Origin: Heterotrichella gracilis
Taxonomy: Eukaryota > Sar > Xanthophyceae > Tribonematales > Xanthonemataceae
Length of the DNA: 35,252 bases
Assembly: GCA_032358255.1 (NCBI GenBank)
Contig: JAULBX010027650.1
Location: 1 to 35,252 of the forward strand
Direction: 5' to 3'
Part shown: one piece after another, positions 27,001 through 35,252 of the stretch
Numbering within the stretch: the first letter of the stretch is position 1
How the letters are laid out: each line of letters starts with the position of its first letter
Made by a program: the position numbers and the translations under genes
The notes under the pieces: generated by a model
Seen by the model: only the letters and a program-made list of their open reading frames with translations
Databases searched by the model: none
Told to the model about the DNA's origin: nothing

Positions 27001-30000
27001 TCAGGTTTGAAAGTAAAACAGGACAAAATACAGGGTGGATCTAGACAGCGCGAGCGCTTTTGAGTACTACTAGTTCAGTGCATCCTAACCTAGGTCTGCC
27101 ACCAGGTAATTGTAACCTAGCCTAGCATTGCCCCAGGTTGCCGCACATGCGATACATGCGACCCTTGCTGTTGTTGTCACCCTTCTATTTGTTTCTTGAT
27201 GCCACATTGTGCCAAATCTCCCCCCAACTGCACCTGCGGGCTGGACACCACTAGCGCATCTGCATCCGCTGACCAGTCAAACCCCAGTCCCGAGGCCATC
27301 CCTGGGAGCGTGGTTGATCCATCCAGGGATACAGCCAGGTACAGCAGTCCCCGGGGGGAGTCCATGGCAGCAGCCAGGGCAAGACCTGAGGAGTGCACTG
27401 CCGACACGCGGTATACGCCTGCGGGGATCGGGAGTGGGGATTGAAGATTGAGTATTGGGATACTATTTTTGGTGTAGGGTGGTGCAAACCTGCTACAGGC
27501 CTGAGGAGTGCAGTGCTGACATACGGTATATGCATGCGGGGGATTGGGGATTGGGATTTGGGAATTGGGGATCAGGGCTTTTGGTGTAGAGGTATACAAA
27601 TCTGCAGCAGCATGGGAGACAGGGTCAGCCAGAGCATTGGGTTACGGTGCAAAGGTACAAGCCCAACGCAACATTTCCTCGTATATAATCAAATTCCTGG
27701 TAGTAGGTGCCATGTCTTCCACCACCTTGTATAATACAGCCAGTCCTTACCATCCTATCTGCTTGATGTAAAACTGATTTTCCTCTTGTGACGCAGCTAG
27801 CCCTACCTGCTTGATTGCTTCACTTGGCACAATTGCAATGCTCACTCCCCCCCCCCCTTCGCACCTTGCAAATCCGACTTGAGCGAGATGGCCGGGAAGC
27901 CCAGCCCCGCCACCGCATCGGGCACATACGCCGGTGCCGAGGGCCACAGCACCTTCACCGCCTGATCCAAAACCACGTTGGATGCACTCATATCCACCAG
28001 GTATTTTGGCGACTCCGCTGCCTGCTGGGCCTTAGTTGTGAAAGTCAGCTCGGTATCCATGTCGATGGTTTGGGCAAAGAGGGCGTCGAAGGAGGCGCCT
28101 CCGCCGGAGGAGTATGTGCCGGATCGCAGGGTGAGCAGGGTGGGGATGATGGTGACATTGCCAGCCACCTACGGGAGGGTTTGTGTGTGTGTGGGAGGGG
28201 GTGATTGTTTTTAGAATTCGGATTCGAAACAAATGCTACCTTGATTAAGATTTTGTATTTATCCACAAATTCATAATTCGTTTTTTCTTCGAATATATTG
28301 AATGATCCAATTCAGAACATTTTGGGAGGGGGCGCGAGGTTGTTGTTGGTGTGTCAGGGCAAGAGGCGATGTGGGGCTGCACCTCCAACTTTAAGGGCCA
28401 AACCCTCAACCCTGAAACAATACCCTGAAGACATGCCATTGCGTACAAGACAGCTTGCTGCGCGTGCACCCCTCGCCCTAACCAGGGGTTTATTACCTAT
28501 ATAAACCAGTAAAATTAGTATACCCCTGCCCTACCACCCTCATTCCCCTGAAAAGCCCAACCCCTCACATGACCCCTCACATGACCCCTCATACCCCTCA
28601 CCAGCACGTCCAGCTGCGACAGCTTGCCCCCATCCCCCTTGGCCAGCGCAAATGCCACCAGCACATCATTGGCATCCAGTGCTGCTATGGTGACCAGGGC
28701 GCGCAGGTACACGCCAGGCAGGTAGGCGGTGCCGTTGACAACAACGCCGGCTGTGGCTGTGGAAAGGGGAAATCAGGTTTAGAATTCAAGGGATACAAGG
28801 AAAAAAACTCTTATTGAAAAAGAGAAGTTGGTTTGTCCGGGTCTCGATTGCCTCCAGGGCTGCTATGGTGACCAGGGCGCGCAGGTACACGCCAGGCAGG
28901 TAGTGGTGCCATAAACAACAACGCCTGCTGTGGCTGTGGGGGAGGAGGGTGGGGGTAAGAGGACAAATACATGAGTTTTCAAGCACATTGATGCATAAGC
29001 TCATGACTATCTTTGCAGCTTGCCTTTAAGCAGGTATGTTGATCTATGGAGTGCATTTAAATTTGAAATGGCCTTGCCTTCATGTTCATAGTGTGCGTCA
29101 GGATACCGGTACAAGAGGTGAGCAAATGCCATTCCATTTGCTGGAATGGAATATTCATAATGAGAATAACCACAAGTAGAGTCTGCAACTGCTGTGAGTT
29201 ACTGCCATGCGAACTGTACATCAAAACAATGATGGTCCACTATTAGAGATTTATCTTCATCCCACTTATTATTGCACGCCCCATCCCTTACCATTCTCGG
29301 CTACATAGATTATAAAGTGCCTCAGCAAAGCGGTACGAGGAGGTGAGCAAACTTCTTTAAAAATAGCCACAAGTAGAGTCTGCAACTGCCGTGAATTACT
29401 GGCATGCAAATTGTGCATCGAAACAATGATGGTCCACTCTTTAAAGATTTGCATTCATCTCACCCACCATTCTGGGCCACATAGATCACTGAGATTTGCC
29501 GCAGGCTGATTGCGTCGCCCCCGCTGGCCCAGTCATACCCGAAATCACTGGCCAGTGTGGACATTGACAGGGTCCCGGGCCAGTCCAGGGTGAGGAATAT
29601 CACCCCTTGTGCCTTGGATAGCTGTACTTGAATGGAGTTGCCGCTGGATTGCACTGCTACCAGTGTGTACACGGCTGCCCCAATGATAAAGGATAAATCA
29701 AAACTCACATAAAGAAGAAGCAAGTATGTTCAATGATTGGATTGGGTGAGTGTGCCCTAACAGGTCCAACTTCACATTTGGCAGCCCAGGGACACATTTG
29801 TGCTTTTGTGATTAAACTGTGATTTTCATATGGTTTCTTCGTGCTCTCATTGCAATTATGTTGCATATGACATTATTGCAATTACACTGCGATTTTGATT
29901 ACATTGTGAATTTGATCAATTTGATGTGGTTTCATCATGTGCCGTGGTCTCATCATGCAATTAAAGACAATTGTTGAGGCGCACCTTGCAGGTCCGACTT

Positions 30001-33000
30001 TATGCTGAGCAGCGGGAAGTTGACTGCCTGTAGCGAGTCCAACACTGCTTGGGGCGCACCCGGCCACAGTGTGTGGAGGGCAGTGGAGAATTCAACATTG
30101 GTTGCAATCATGTCAACCAGGAACTTGGGTGCGCCATCGGCGATCTGCTTGGCGGGGCAAGTGCGTGAGGTTGTGTACAAAATAATATAAACTTATAAGA
30201 ATTATTAATTAAACTTATTCAAAATATAACAAAATCCATATTATGCATGCGCGACCAATGACCACGCAGTCTGTCCACAATGGTTGTAATGTTGCATCCG
30301 CCACGTTGAAAGCATGGTGCGGAGGACGCCGATGTACATGTGCAAATCAGATGAAGAGCGCACTTGCAAGTGATATGCACACACGAACAACTTACCATAT
30401 AGGAACATCGAACCATGCATATAGATCATGGCCATCACCTGTTGCGGGGTGGTGTAGGCAAGGGTGCATGCCAGGTTGATGGTCCCCGCCAGAGTGGCGT
30501 TGAATAACGCTCCCCCCTTGGAGGAGTAGGCACCGCCGTGCAGGAGCAGGATCCCGGGGATGAGCGAGATGTCGCCTTGAACCTGAACAAAACGAAATTA
30601 CAGAAGATATGAAGACGTCTGGATTATCTAGCACCCTCTTATCAAGGGTAATAAGATAATAATAGTCCTATTATTATCTTATTACCCTTGCTCTTACTCC
30701 CCACCCAACCAGCAGCCCCACCCACTTACCGCCACATCTGCCGTGGAGTTGACCGTTGCATTCCCCTTGAGCAGTGCCAGGGACAATGTCACATTGGGGG
30801 CGTCCAGCTCTATTATGGCCCCCTGGGCATTGAAGTACAAGCCAGGGGCGTAGTGGGTGCCCTCAAAATCATACCCGTCGGTGGCTGCAGGGGTGGGGAA
30901 AATTTATAACAAATAAATATATACGCAGCCTGCCCGGGCCAAGGGATAGCACAGAACATGTCATTGGGAAGAAGTGATCAGGCTTGTAATATAAACCCCA
31001 ATCTAACCATGCTTGTAATGTAGACCTCAGTCTAATCAGGCTTGTCATACAAACCCCAATCTAACTGCGAATTTTTAGACTGTTCGAACCAGGCTTCTCA
31101 CATACACCATCCCTTTGAGACGTGGGTGTTTATTCCAGTGCAACATTGGCCGACACACCCACCAACAGTCTGTTCCATTACCATTGCCATTACCATGTTG
31201 TTAAAACCATTCCCATCTTTCACATCTACGCACCATTAGCCGATACATACACCAGCAGCATATTCTGCACCGTCACTCCATTACCAGGTCCAGTCCAATC
31301 CACCCCCCATTTGCAGCCAGCGATGCCGGGAACTTTACGGTTCAGGGTTTAGGGTAAACCTTGGATGATGCAGAAGACGCTATAGAATAGCACACCCCAA
31401 ACCCTATGTCACGCACCATTAGCTGACACATACACCAGCAGCATGTTCTGCACCGTCACCCCGCTACCAGGTCCCGTCCAATCCACCCCCAACTGCGCAG
31501 CCACTGATCCCAGGGATAGAGGTCCCTCGAGGTGGAAGGCAATGAGGTACAGCTGGCGAGCCACCAGCACCATGCGGATGGAGACCCCGCCATGGGCTGC
31601 TGCCAGGTCAAAGTTGCCTGCGGATGGCGGAAAATATTAATGGAGTGGGCGTAAATGTATCCCTTGCCAAAAGTGGCCTTGAAAATGCTGGTACATGGCA
31701 CTTTATCATGGGACCAAGGGGAATATCATTCTATAATCAGCAGGCAATGAGGTACAGCTTGCGAGCCACCAAATCCATGCGGATGGAGACGCCGCCATAG
31801 GCGGTTGCTAGGTCAAAGTTGTCTGCAGATGGCGGATAATATCAATGGAGTGGGTGTAAATGTATCCCTTGCCAGAACCTGGACCTTGAAAATGGTGGTT
31901 GGCACTCTGTGCGCTTCAGCATACATCAGCATGGCAGTTCATCATGGGACCAAGGGGCATATTATCCAGCAGGGAGTGTAAAAGCCAGCTACTAATGCAT
32001 AAATCAGAAAATGGCTTTATTCGATACAGTGTGTGTGTGTGTGGTGGGTGGGGGGGGGGAGGGGAGGAGAGGTCTCCATGGCAGTGGGTGTGGTGGCACC
32101 TCTGATGAAGTGCTAGTGGTGTTGCTGATGGTGATGATCAGGCAGTAATTAATTCAATTGATGACAAGAATGAAATTGCCGATATGCGGACATGGTGGCT
32201 TACATGGCACCCTTCCCATGGGAGCTTCGCCTTATAAGAGGATGTCTTTGCACTCACGCCAAGCAAGCAACAAGAAGCCCTAGCATCCATCCCGGCATGG
32301 GATGTCTCTCATGTCTAGCCCTACCTGGTATGATTGAGGACACGTCTAGCGAGGGGAAGGTGATCGCCCCCAGCTTGTCGCTTACCAGCTGAGGCACCTC
32401 CTGCCATATGGCCTGCACGCCCTGCAACACGGGCACAACAGGCAGCATAAATAAATTGAATATTTCATACTACAGGATTTTTTCTCTCTAGGAATTTACC
32501 GGAATTTTTGAAGCAGTCATACTATATAAAAAGAAGTTCAAATTAATTTTAATACTGAATGATGTATGTAAGCATATGCTCCAAACCCCGGAGCGATTTA
32601 GCGGCATTAGACTAGCGCTTGCAAGTGTTGAAATCGATTGGTGCACGCCGCCTCCAGCGAATGTGCATACCACATGCCAGTCCTGACCTCCAATATGCAC
32701 AACAGCATGAGCAAATCCCGGGGCAGGCTTGATCCCAATGATGCAAAAACATCTTGTAGAAGCTGCAGAGTCATGCAATCCCTGTGCCTACTTGTATTAG
32801 GGTTTAGGGTTTCATGAAGGACATAGTAGCATTATATTCCCCACCTGGGCCAGGTTCACCGCCGATGCCGCAAAATGGAAGGAGTAATCGTACCCCCCGC
32901 CTGCTTTGGGCACCAAGTTGATGTTGGCAAGCGCCGAGAAGCTGCCCGCAAAGTCCATCGAGCCCATACCCAGCAGCCCCCCGCCAGATGCGTCAAATTT

Positions 33001-35078
33001 GAAATCTGAGAGGGACATGAGGGAGGGGACCAGGGGGAAGGTGGTGGGGAACTGCGGGGGCAGAGGGGAGGGCAAGGGGGTGGGCGAGAATTGCAGTGGG
33101 TTTGTGAATAGGGGGCTGCGAATATTCTGTATTTTACATAAGTACCATGTAAACATCAAGCAGAAACCCACCTTGAATTTCACCCCCGAGGCGCTCAAAA
33201 TGTTGACCTGCGCGGGGTAGTTCGCCAGGTTCAAGGCGGGGATTGTGACCTTGATCCCCAAGGTGAGTGAGGGGGCGGGGTGGGAGACACCCTCCCAGGT
33301 GAAGCTGGCCTGATCGGCCTTCTTGGGCACGAATTCAATGAAGGGGTTGGACACCTGCGTCGGGTAACGGGGACAGAATAAAAGGTCTTATTCATTGACA
33401 TCCTTCATTGTGAATTCATGCAGTTCCCAAATATGATCATATTTTCCGTACGCATGCAGCCTTCTTGGGCACACATTCGATGAAGGGGTTGGACACCTGC
33501 GTCGGGTGAGGGCGAGGGGTGGTTAAGAGGAGCTGGGCAGAAAAGATGGCTGAGCAGCAATTCAGTTGGCCCATAACCAATGCACCACGCGCAACCCTAC
33601 TTGTACTGGAGGCGATCTCACGAGTCAGATGTCCTTTTCGGTTTGGTTGGCCACGTGGTTGATCGATTGGGTGATCATGTGACTAATGACGTGGGTGATG
33701 AGACAGCTGATGAGGTGACAGATCAATTGAGATAATTTGAATGCTCAACTGGAATCTGCAGGCGGCGTAGATGTCCAACCAAAACTCTACACGTGTCCAA
33801 TCAAAATCCTACACCCTACACTCAACACAGCTACCTGCACCACATCAGCAGCCAGACACGGCGGTCCAAAATTAACCCGAAGGCGTGAACCCCATACCCT
33901 AAACCCTAAACCCTAAACCCTTACCTGCACCACGTCAGCCGGCAGAGCGGAGGGCCAATCAAACCCCAAACCCTAAACCCTTACCTGCACCACATCCGCC
34001 GGCAGTGCGGACGGCCAATCGAACCCCACCCCCGCCGCCACATCCGGCAGCGTCACGCTCCTCCCCATCTCCACCCGCGCCAGCCTCAGCCCCACCCCCT
34101 GCCCCTGCACCACCACCAGGGCAGATCCGGCCCCCAGGGCTGCGGCCAGGGGGGCTGAGAGAGGGAATGGAACGGGGATGTCGTCCACAATTGCAGCCTG
34201 GATGGATTGGACCAGGCCCAGCATGTCTCCCGAGGAAAGGGTGAGGGAGGCGAAGGAATCCGCGCGGTTGATCGACACGCGCGCAAGCAGGTCGGTGGAA
34301 GTGGGTAGCGTGGTCTGCACGGCGGGGTGTAGGGTGTGAGGTGTAGGGTTTGTAGGGTTTGTGCCCTTCACAAGTAGGGTGTGAGATGTAGGGTGTAAGG
34401 TGTAGGGTTTGTGTCCTTCACAACTAGGGTCTGAGGTGTAGGGTTTGTGTCCTTCACAATTAGGGTGTGAGGTGTAGGGTTTGTGTCCTTCACAACTAGG
34501 GTGTGAGGTATAGGGTTCGTGCACTTCACAAATAGAGTGTGAGGTGTAGGGTTTGTGTCCTTCACAACTAGGGTGTGAGGTGTAGGGGTATGTGTCCTTC
34601 ACAACTAGGGTGTGAGGTGTAGAGTGTGAGGTGGACGTTTTTTGTCCTTCACAAGTCGCACATACGATCACAGTCACATCATATGGTACCACCACAAGCG
34701 ATGCTACACAACAGCTTGCACCCCACCACCACATCTGAACCCCATTGAAAACCCGAGCGCTTCCATGAACGCCTCCTCCACCATCACAAACCCTACCAAT
34801 ACCCTCAAACCCCTCACTGCCACCGCACTCCCCAACACTGCCCTGTAGGCTTTACTACCCCTCGCTATAAGCCCCTCACCAGCACCAAAAACCCTGGCAG
34901 GGTCACTTTGAAGCAGCTGGTCAGCTGCTGCAGGGCATCGGTGATCCCGCTTGACACCAGCCCCACACCCACACTGCCATCCGAGGTCCTGTACCCCACA
35001 TCAACCACCACGGGGTCTGAGGCAGCTGTGATGTTGGCGAGGGAGGAGGAGGTGCAGGTCTGGAGGCCGGAGAAGAAC
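12089..35078 (-). CDS. Giant modular, probably secreted or cell-surface protein of unknown family (5' end outside window)
   Basis: Forty minus-strand exons join in one frame to 2,548 residues and a TAA stop (12089-12091). Exons: 35078-34880, 34314-33985, 33354-33172, 33051-32845, 32421-32325, 31617-31417, 30884-30730, 30582-30439, 30144-29985, 29674-29468, 28756-28602, 28168-27865, 27418-27234, 26872-26690, 26153-26060, 25752-25545, 25307-25112, 24753-24648, 24283-24166, 23846-23705, 23191-22937, 22597-22552, 22161-21926, 21732-21588, 21417-21265, 21181-21114, 20916-20858, 20627-20285, 19980-19743, 19458-19307, 18926-18704, 18181-18039, 17792-17549, 17207-17020, 16646-16475, 16218-16032, 15512-15253, 14537-14365, 13687-13486, 12675-12089. 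Introns after exons 22 and 23 need GC donors (GCAAGT). Order of parts: tandem ~220-residue modules, a divergent stretch, a Cys-rich cassette, then small beta-rich domains. Many Asn-X-Ser/Thr sites and paired cysteines suggest an extracellular protein; there is no membrane segment at the C terminus. Function unknown. Confidence 0.85.
13174..13339. repeat. 83-bp tandem duplication in intron
   Basis: Two nearly identical 83-bp units beginning TACCATTTGGGGAAATTAC at 13174 and 13257, in the intron between the last two exons of the giant gene. No coding role is visible. Confidence 0.9.
14297..14314 (-). repeat. Short copy of exon 38 end
   Basis: An 18-base copy of the last bases of exon 38 plus its donor (real exon end at 14365). 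An imperfect direct repeat containing AAGCATTTAAA lies between the two copies. Confidence 0.7.
15549..15660. repeat. Imperfect tandem duplication in intron
   Basis: Two related units around GGTGGACT...GGACCT...TGTCAA, just upstream (gene sense) of exon 37. Non-coding. Confidence 0.6.
18541..18680. repeat. Imperfect tandem duplication in intron
   Basis: Two units sharing TTCTGCA..CTCTGCATGTAGGG and ACATCTAC, in the intron between exons 31 and 32. Confidence 0.65.
19207..19262. repeat. AT-rich near-palindromic repeat
   Basis: The sequence ATCGTCCATAATATGGA occurs twice, and each TCCATAATATGGA is itself palindromic. It lies in the intron between exons 30 and 31. Confidence 0.75.
20285..21417 (-). 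other. Cysteine-rich cassette of the giant protein
   Basis: Exons 25-28 encode about 207 residues with about 21 cysteines, including CGNCANGG, GICWNCGSGWDF, DCPPGMNNEAAVC, KCWARCPKDF and CDGCNW. Exon 27 must use the second of two AGs (start 20916); the first, 8 bases upstream, meets an in-frame stop. The cassette resembles extracellular disulfide-rich repeats of algae and protists and links the large modules to the C-terminal domain chain. Confidence 0.75.
23332..23437. repeat. Short imperfect tandem repeat in intron
   Basis: Three units of TAAGGGTTTACT(A/G)G with AACCCT(A/C)GA, containing telomere-like GGGTTTA words, in the intron between exons 20 and 21. Confidence 0.75.
24010..24150. repeat. 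Two neighbouring short duplications in intron
   Basis: GCAAGATGC(C/G)TA(T/C)GATCAATAGGA is repeated at about 24010 and 24051. AGGGGCTG(T/C)CTGACCCT is repeated at about 24096 and 24126. Both pairs are downstream (gene sense) of exon 19. Confidence 0.75.
25545..27418 (-). other. Giant protein module R3 (exons 13-16)
   Basis: About 223 residues. It starts with GVYRVSAVHSSG and the GLGFDWSADAD box, then has GPGVYVSTTISMP, and ends with STLWPDTPGVVLDFL, matching the order of landmarks in R1 and R2. It is the most divergent copy: the YSS-GG segment is shortened, and its last intron is phase 2 instead of phase 1. Confidence 0.75.
27483..27545 (-). repeat. Partial copy of giant-gene exon 13 start
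   Basis: Repeats the acceptor and start of exon 13 (27378-27430), upstream in gene orientation, with substitutions. Further AGGCCTGAGGAGTGCA-type similarity supports duplication. Confidence 0.8.
28560..28601. repeat. ACCCCTCACATG tandem repeat at exon 11 donor
   Basis: Three to four units of (G)ACCCCTCACAT directly downstream of the exon 11 donor; the last unit contributes the donor GTGAGGGG itself. Confidence 0.8.
28850..28940 (-). repeat. Partial copy of giant-gene exon 11 start
   Basis: About 90 bases closely matching 28671-28760, including acceptor side and the codons for YLRALVTIAAL. A short deletion disrupts the frame. It lies upstream of the real exon in gene orientation. Confidence 0.88.
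29100..29475 (-). repeat. Intron-exon segmental duplication at exon 10 end
   Basis: About 29100-29315 and 29335-29490 share GAGGTGAGCAAA, CCACAAGTAGAGTCTGCAAC, AACAATGATGGTCCACT and the exon end around CACATAGAT. The copy with the complete exon end and GTGGGT donor is the one nearer exon 10 (29468). Confidence 0.85.
30643..30690. repeat. Perfect 23-bp inverted repeat with 2-bp spacer
   Basis: Arms 30643-30665 and 30668-30690 are exact reverse complements around TC. The arm begins CAAGGGTAATAAGATAATAA. It lies in the 147-bp intron between exons 7 and 8 and would form a strong hairpin in DNA or pre-mRNA. Confidence 0.97.
30985..31075. repeat. Three ~40-bp imperfect tandem units
   Basis: Units of (C/A)ATGCTTGTAAT / CAGGCTTGT followed by AAACCCCAATCTAA, in the intron between exons 6 and 7. 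Confidence 0.75.
31143..31330 (-). repeat. Partial copies of giant-gene exon 6 end
   Basis: 31223-31330 repeats the last ~100 bases of exon 6 with its donor region (real: 31409-31515). 31143-31185 is a more degenerate third fragment. Both lie downstream of the exon in gene orientation. Confidence 0.87.
31743..31874 (-). repeat. Partial copy of giant-gene exon 6 start
   Basis: About 130 bases matching 31539-31672 with period ~203, including intron flank, TCTGCAG acceptor and the codons for FDLA..YGGVSIRM. Exon 6 thus has partial copies on both sides. Confidence 0.9.
32027..32071. repeat. GT microsatellite followed by G tract
   Basis: (GT)n then GGTGGGTGGGGGGGGGGAGGGG in the intron between exons 5 and 6. 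Possibly length-variable. Confidence 0.9.
33459..33508 (-). repeat. Partial copy of giant-gene exon 3 start
   Basis: About 47 bases matching 33318-33364, including the acceptor CGCAG and the codons for VSNPFIE, in the upstream intron. Confidence 0.88.
33831..33981 (-). repeat. Two partial copies of giant-gene exon 2 end with telomere-like joints
   Basis: 33831-33874 and 33920-33962 repeat the last ~40 bases of exon 2 with its donor (real: 33981-34027). CCCTAAA arrays sit at 33893-33921 and 33961-33981, exactly between successive copies. Confidence 0.92.
34334..34657. repeat. 36-bp minisatellite, about 8 units, in first visible intron of giant gene
   Basis: Unit about TGTGAGGTGTAGGGTTTG followed by TGTCCTTCACAACTAGGG, period 36 with small variants. 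Each unit contains a telomere-like TAGGGTTT word. As the period is a multiple of three, the minus-strand frame stays open and continues into exon 2. The acceptor at 34315-34316 nevertheless gives a clean exon. Confidence 0.95.
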
Positions 35079-35175
35079 CTGTGCGTGTGGAGGCTTGAAA
35101 AGTCATTGTTTTAATTTTGTATTCAACAAATACATAATAAAACGTTTGGAAAATAATTAAAAAAACATTTCTTCA

Positions 35176-35247
35176 AGTTAGTTAGTTACATGCATTCCAG
35201 CAAAATAGCCAGATTAGCAGTCAGTCTTGCACATGCGGCGCCACGCA
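35176..35247 (-). repeat. Right copy of terminal inverted repeat
   Basis: Reverse complement of 1-72 with about four mismatches over 72 bases. It lies upstream of the first visible exon of the giant gene, in an intron or the gene's 5' flank. Confidence 0.85.
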
Positions 35248-35252
35248 GCTCT

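Larger units (their letters stand above)
27865..29674 (-). other. Giant protein module R2 (exons 10-12)
   Basis: 222 residues, entered and left by phase-1 introns. Landmarks: DFGYDWASGGD, VIYVAQNG, YLPGVYLRALV, GTYSSGGGASFDALFAQTI, PKYLVDMSASNVV, KVLWPSAPAYV, FPAISLKSDLQG. Exon 12 carries in one piece what R1 splits into exons 8 and 9, so an intron was gained or lost after duplication. Confidence 0.85.
29985..31617 (-). other. Giant protein module R1 (exons 6-9)
   Basis: 220 residues bounded by phase-1 introns on both sides. Landmarks: QLGVDWTGPGSG, LLVYVSANG, YAPGLYFNAQG, GAYSSKGGALFNATLAGTI, PKFLVDMIATNVE, HTLWPGAPQAV, FPLLSIKSDLQG. The same order and spacing recur in R2, showing tandem duplication. 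Confidence 0.87.
32325..34314 (-). other. Giant protein module R0 (exons 2-5), longer variant
   Basis: About 272 residues. GVGFDWPSALPAD corresponds to the FDW box of R1-R3, and IWQEVPQLVSDKLGAITFPSL to the LWP...FP end segment. It carries an N-terminal extension (RVSINRADSFASLTLSSGD). The middle (FPKK-type and ASGGGLLGMGSMDF segment) is related only loosely. Confidence 0.7.

Noticed and set aside
34334-34657. CRISPR array
   Set aside because: The units are head-to-tail 36-bp minisatellite repeats without unique spacers, in an intron of a eukaryotic gene.
33973-34734. 253-codon minus-strand frame as a single-exon protein
   Set aside because: Its N-terminal half is the intronic minisatellite; only the part from 34314 down is the real exon 2.

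Overview
The window is eukaryotic nuclear DNA. It holds three genes, cut into 10, 8 and at least 40 exons by GT-AG introns (plus two GC-AG introns); most acceptors read TGCAG or CGCAG. There are no bacterial operons, Shine-Dalgarno sites, tRNA or rRNA genes. Two genes encode plastid-type proteins with transit-peptide-like N termini, third codon positions are mostly G or C, and introns are full of plant-type TTTAGGG/CCCTAAA telomere-like motifs. This fits a green alga (Chlorophyta, possibly a volvocalean such as Haematococcus); the lineage is inference, not proof.

Layout. (1) 157-5039, minus strand: an ABC1-family atypical kinase (plastoglobule/thylakoid ABC1K type), 10 joined exons, 532 residues visible, C terminus beyond the left edge. 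(2) 5040-6525: divergent intergenic region with no convincing gene. (3) 6526-9942, plus strand: a complete 8-exon atypical short-chain dehydrogenase/reductase (NAD(P)-binding, like Arabidopsis At5g02240), 278 residues, probably plastid targeted. (4) 9943-12088: gene-free, repeat-bearing spacer. (5) 12089-35078, minus strand: the 3' part of a giant gene whose 40 visible exons join in one frame to 2,548 residues. It has tandem ~220-residue modules, then a cysteine-rich cassette, then a chain of smaller, apparently beta-rich domains, and looks like a secreted or cell-surface protein. I do not recognise the family; it is the most interesting protein here.

The strongest structural signal crosses gene boundaries. 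In all three genes many exons are accompanied, in the adjoining introns, by partial copies of themselves. Each copy usually includes one splice junction and stops inside the exon, and several are joined to the real exon by short telomere-like arrays. This gives families of two to six exon fragments. In the aligned cases only one complete copy keeps the reading frame.

The window begins and ends with the same ~72-bp sequence in inverted orientation (1-72 and 35176-35247), each copy lying in an intron of a different gene. This may be a dispersed repeat at which an assembly broke, or a true inverted pair.

The two plastid-type genes share a 1.5-kb divergent intergenic region, so shared regulation is possible but unproven. 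Nothing links the giant gene to them functionally. All exon models were made by eye from splice sites, frame continuity and remembered family sequences; no search or alignment was run.
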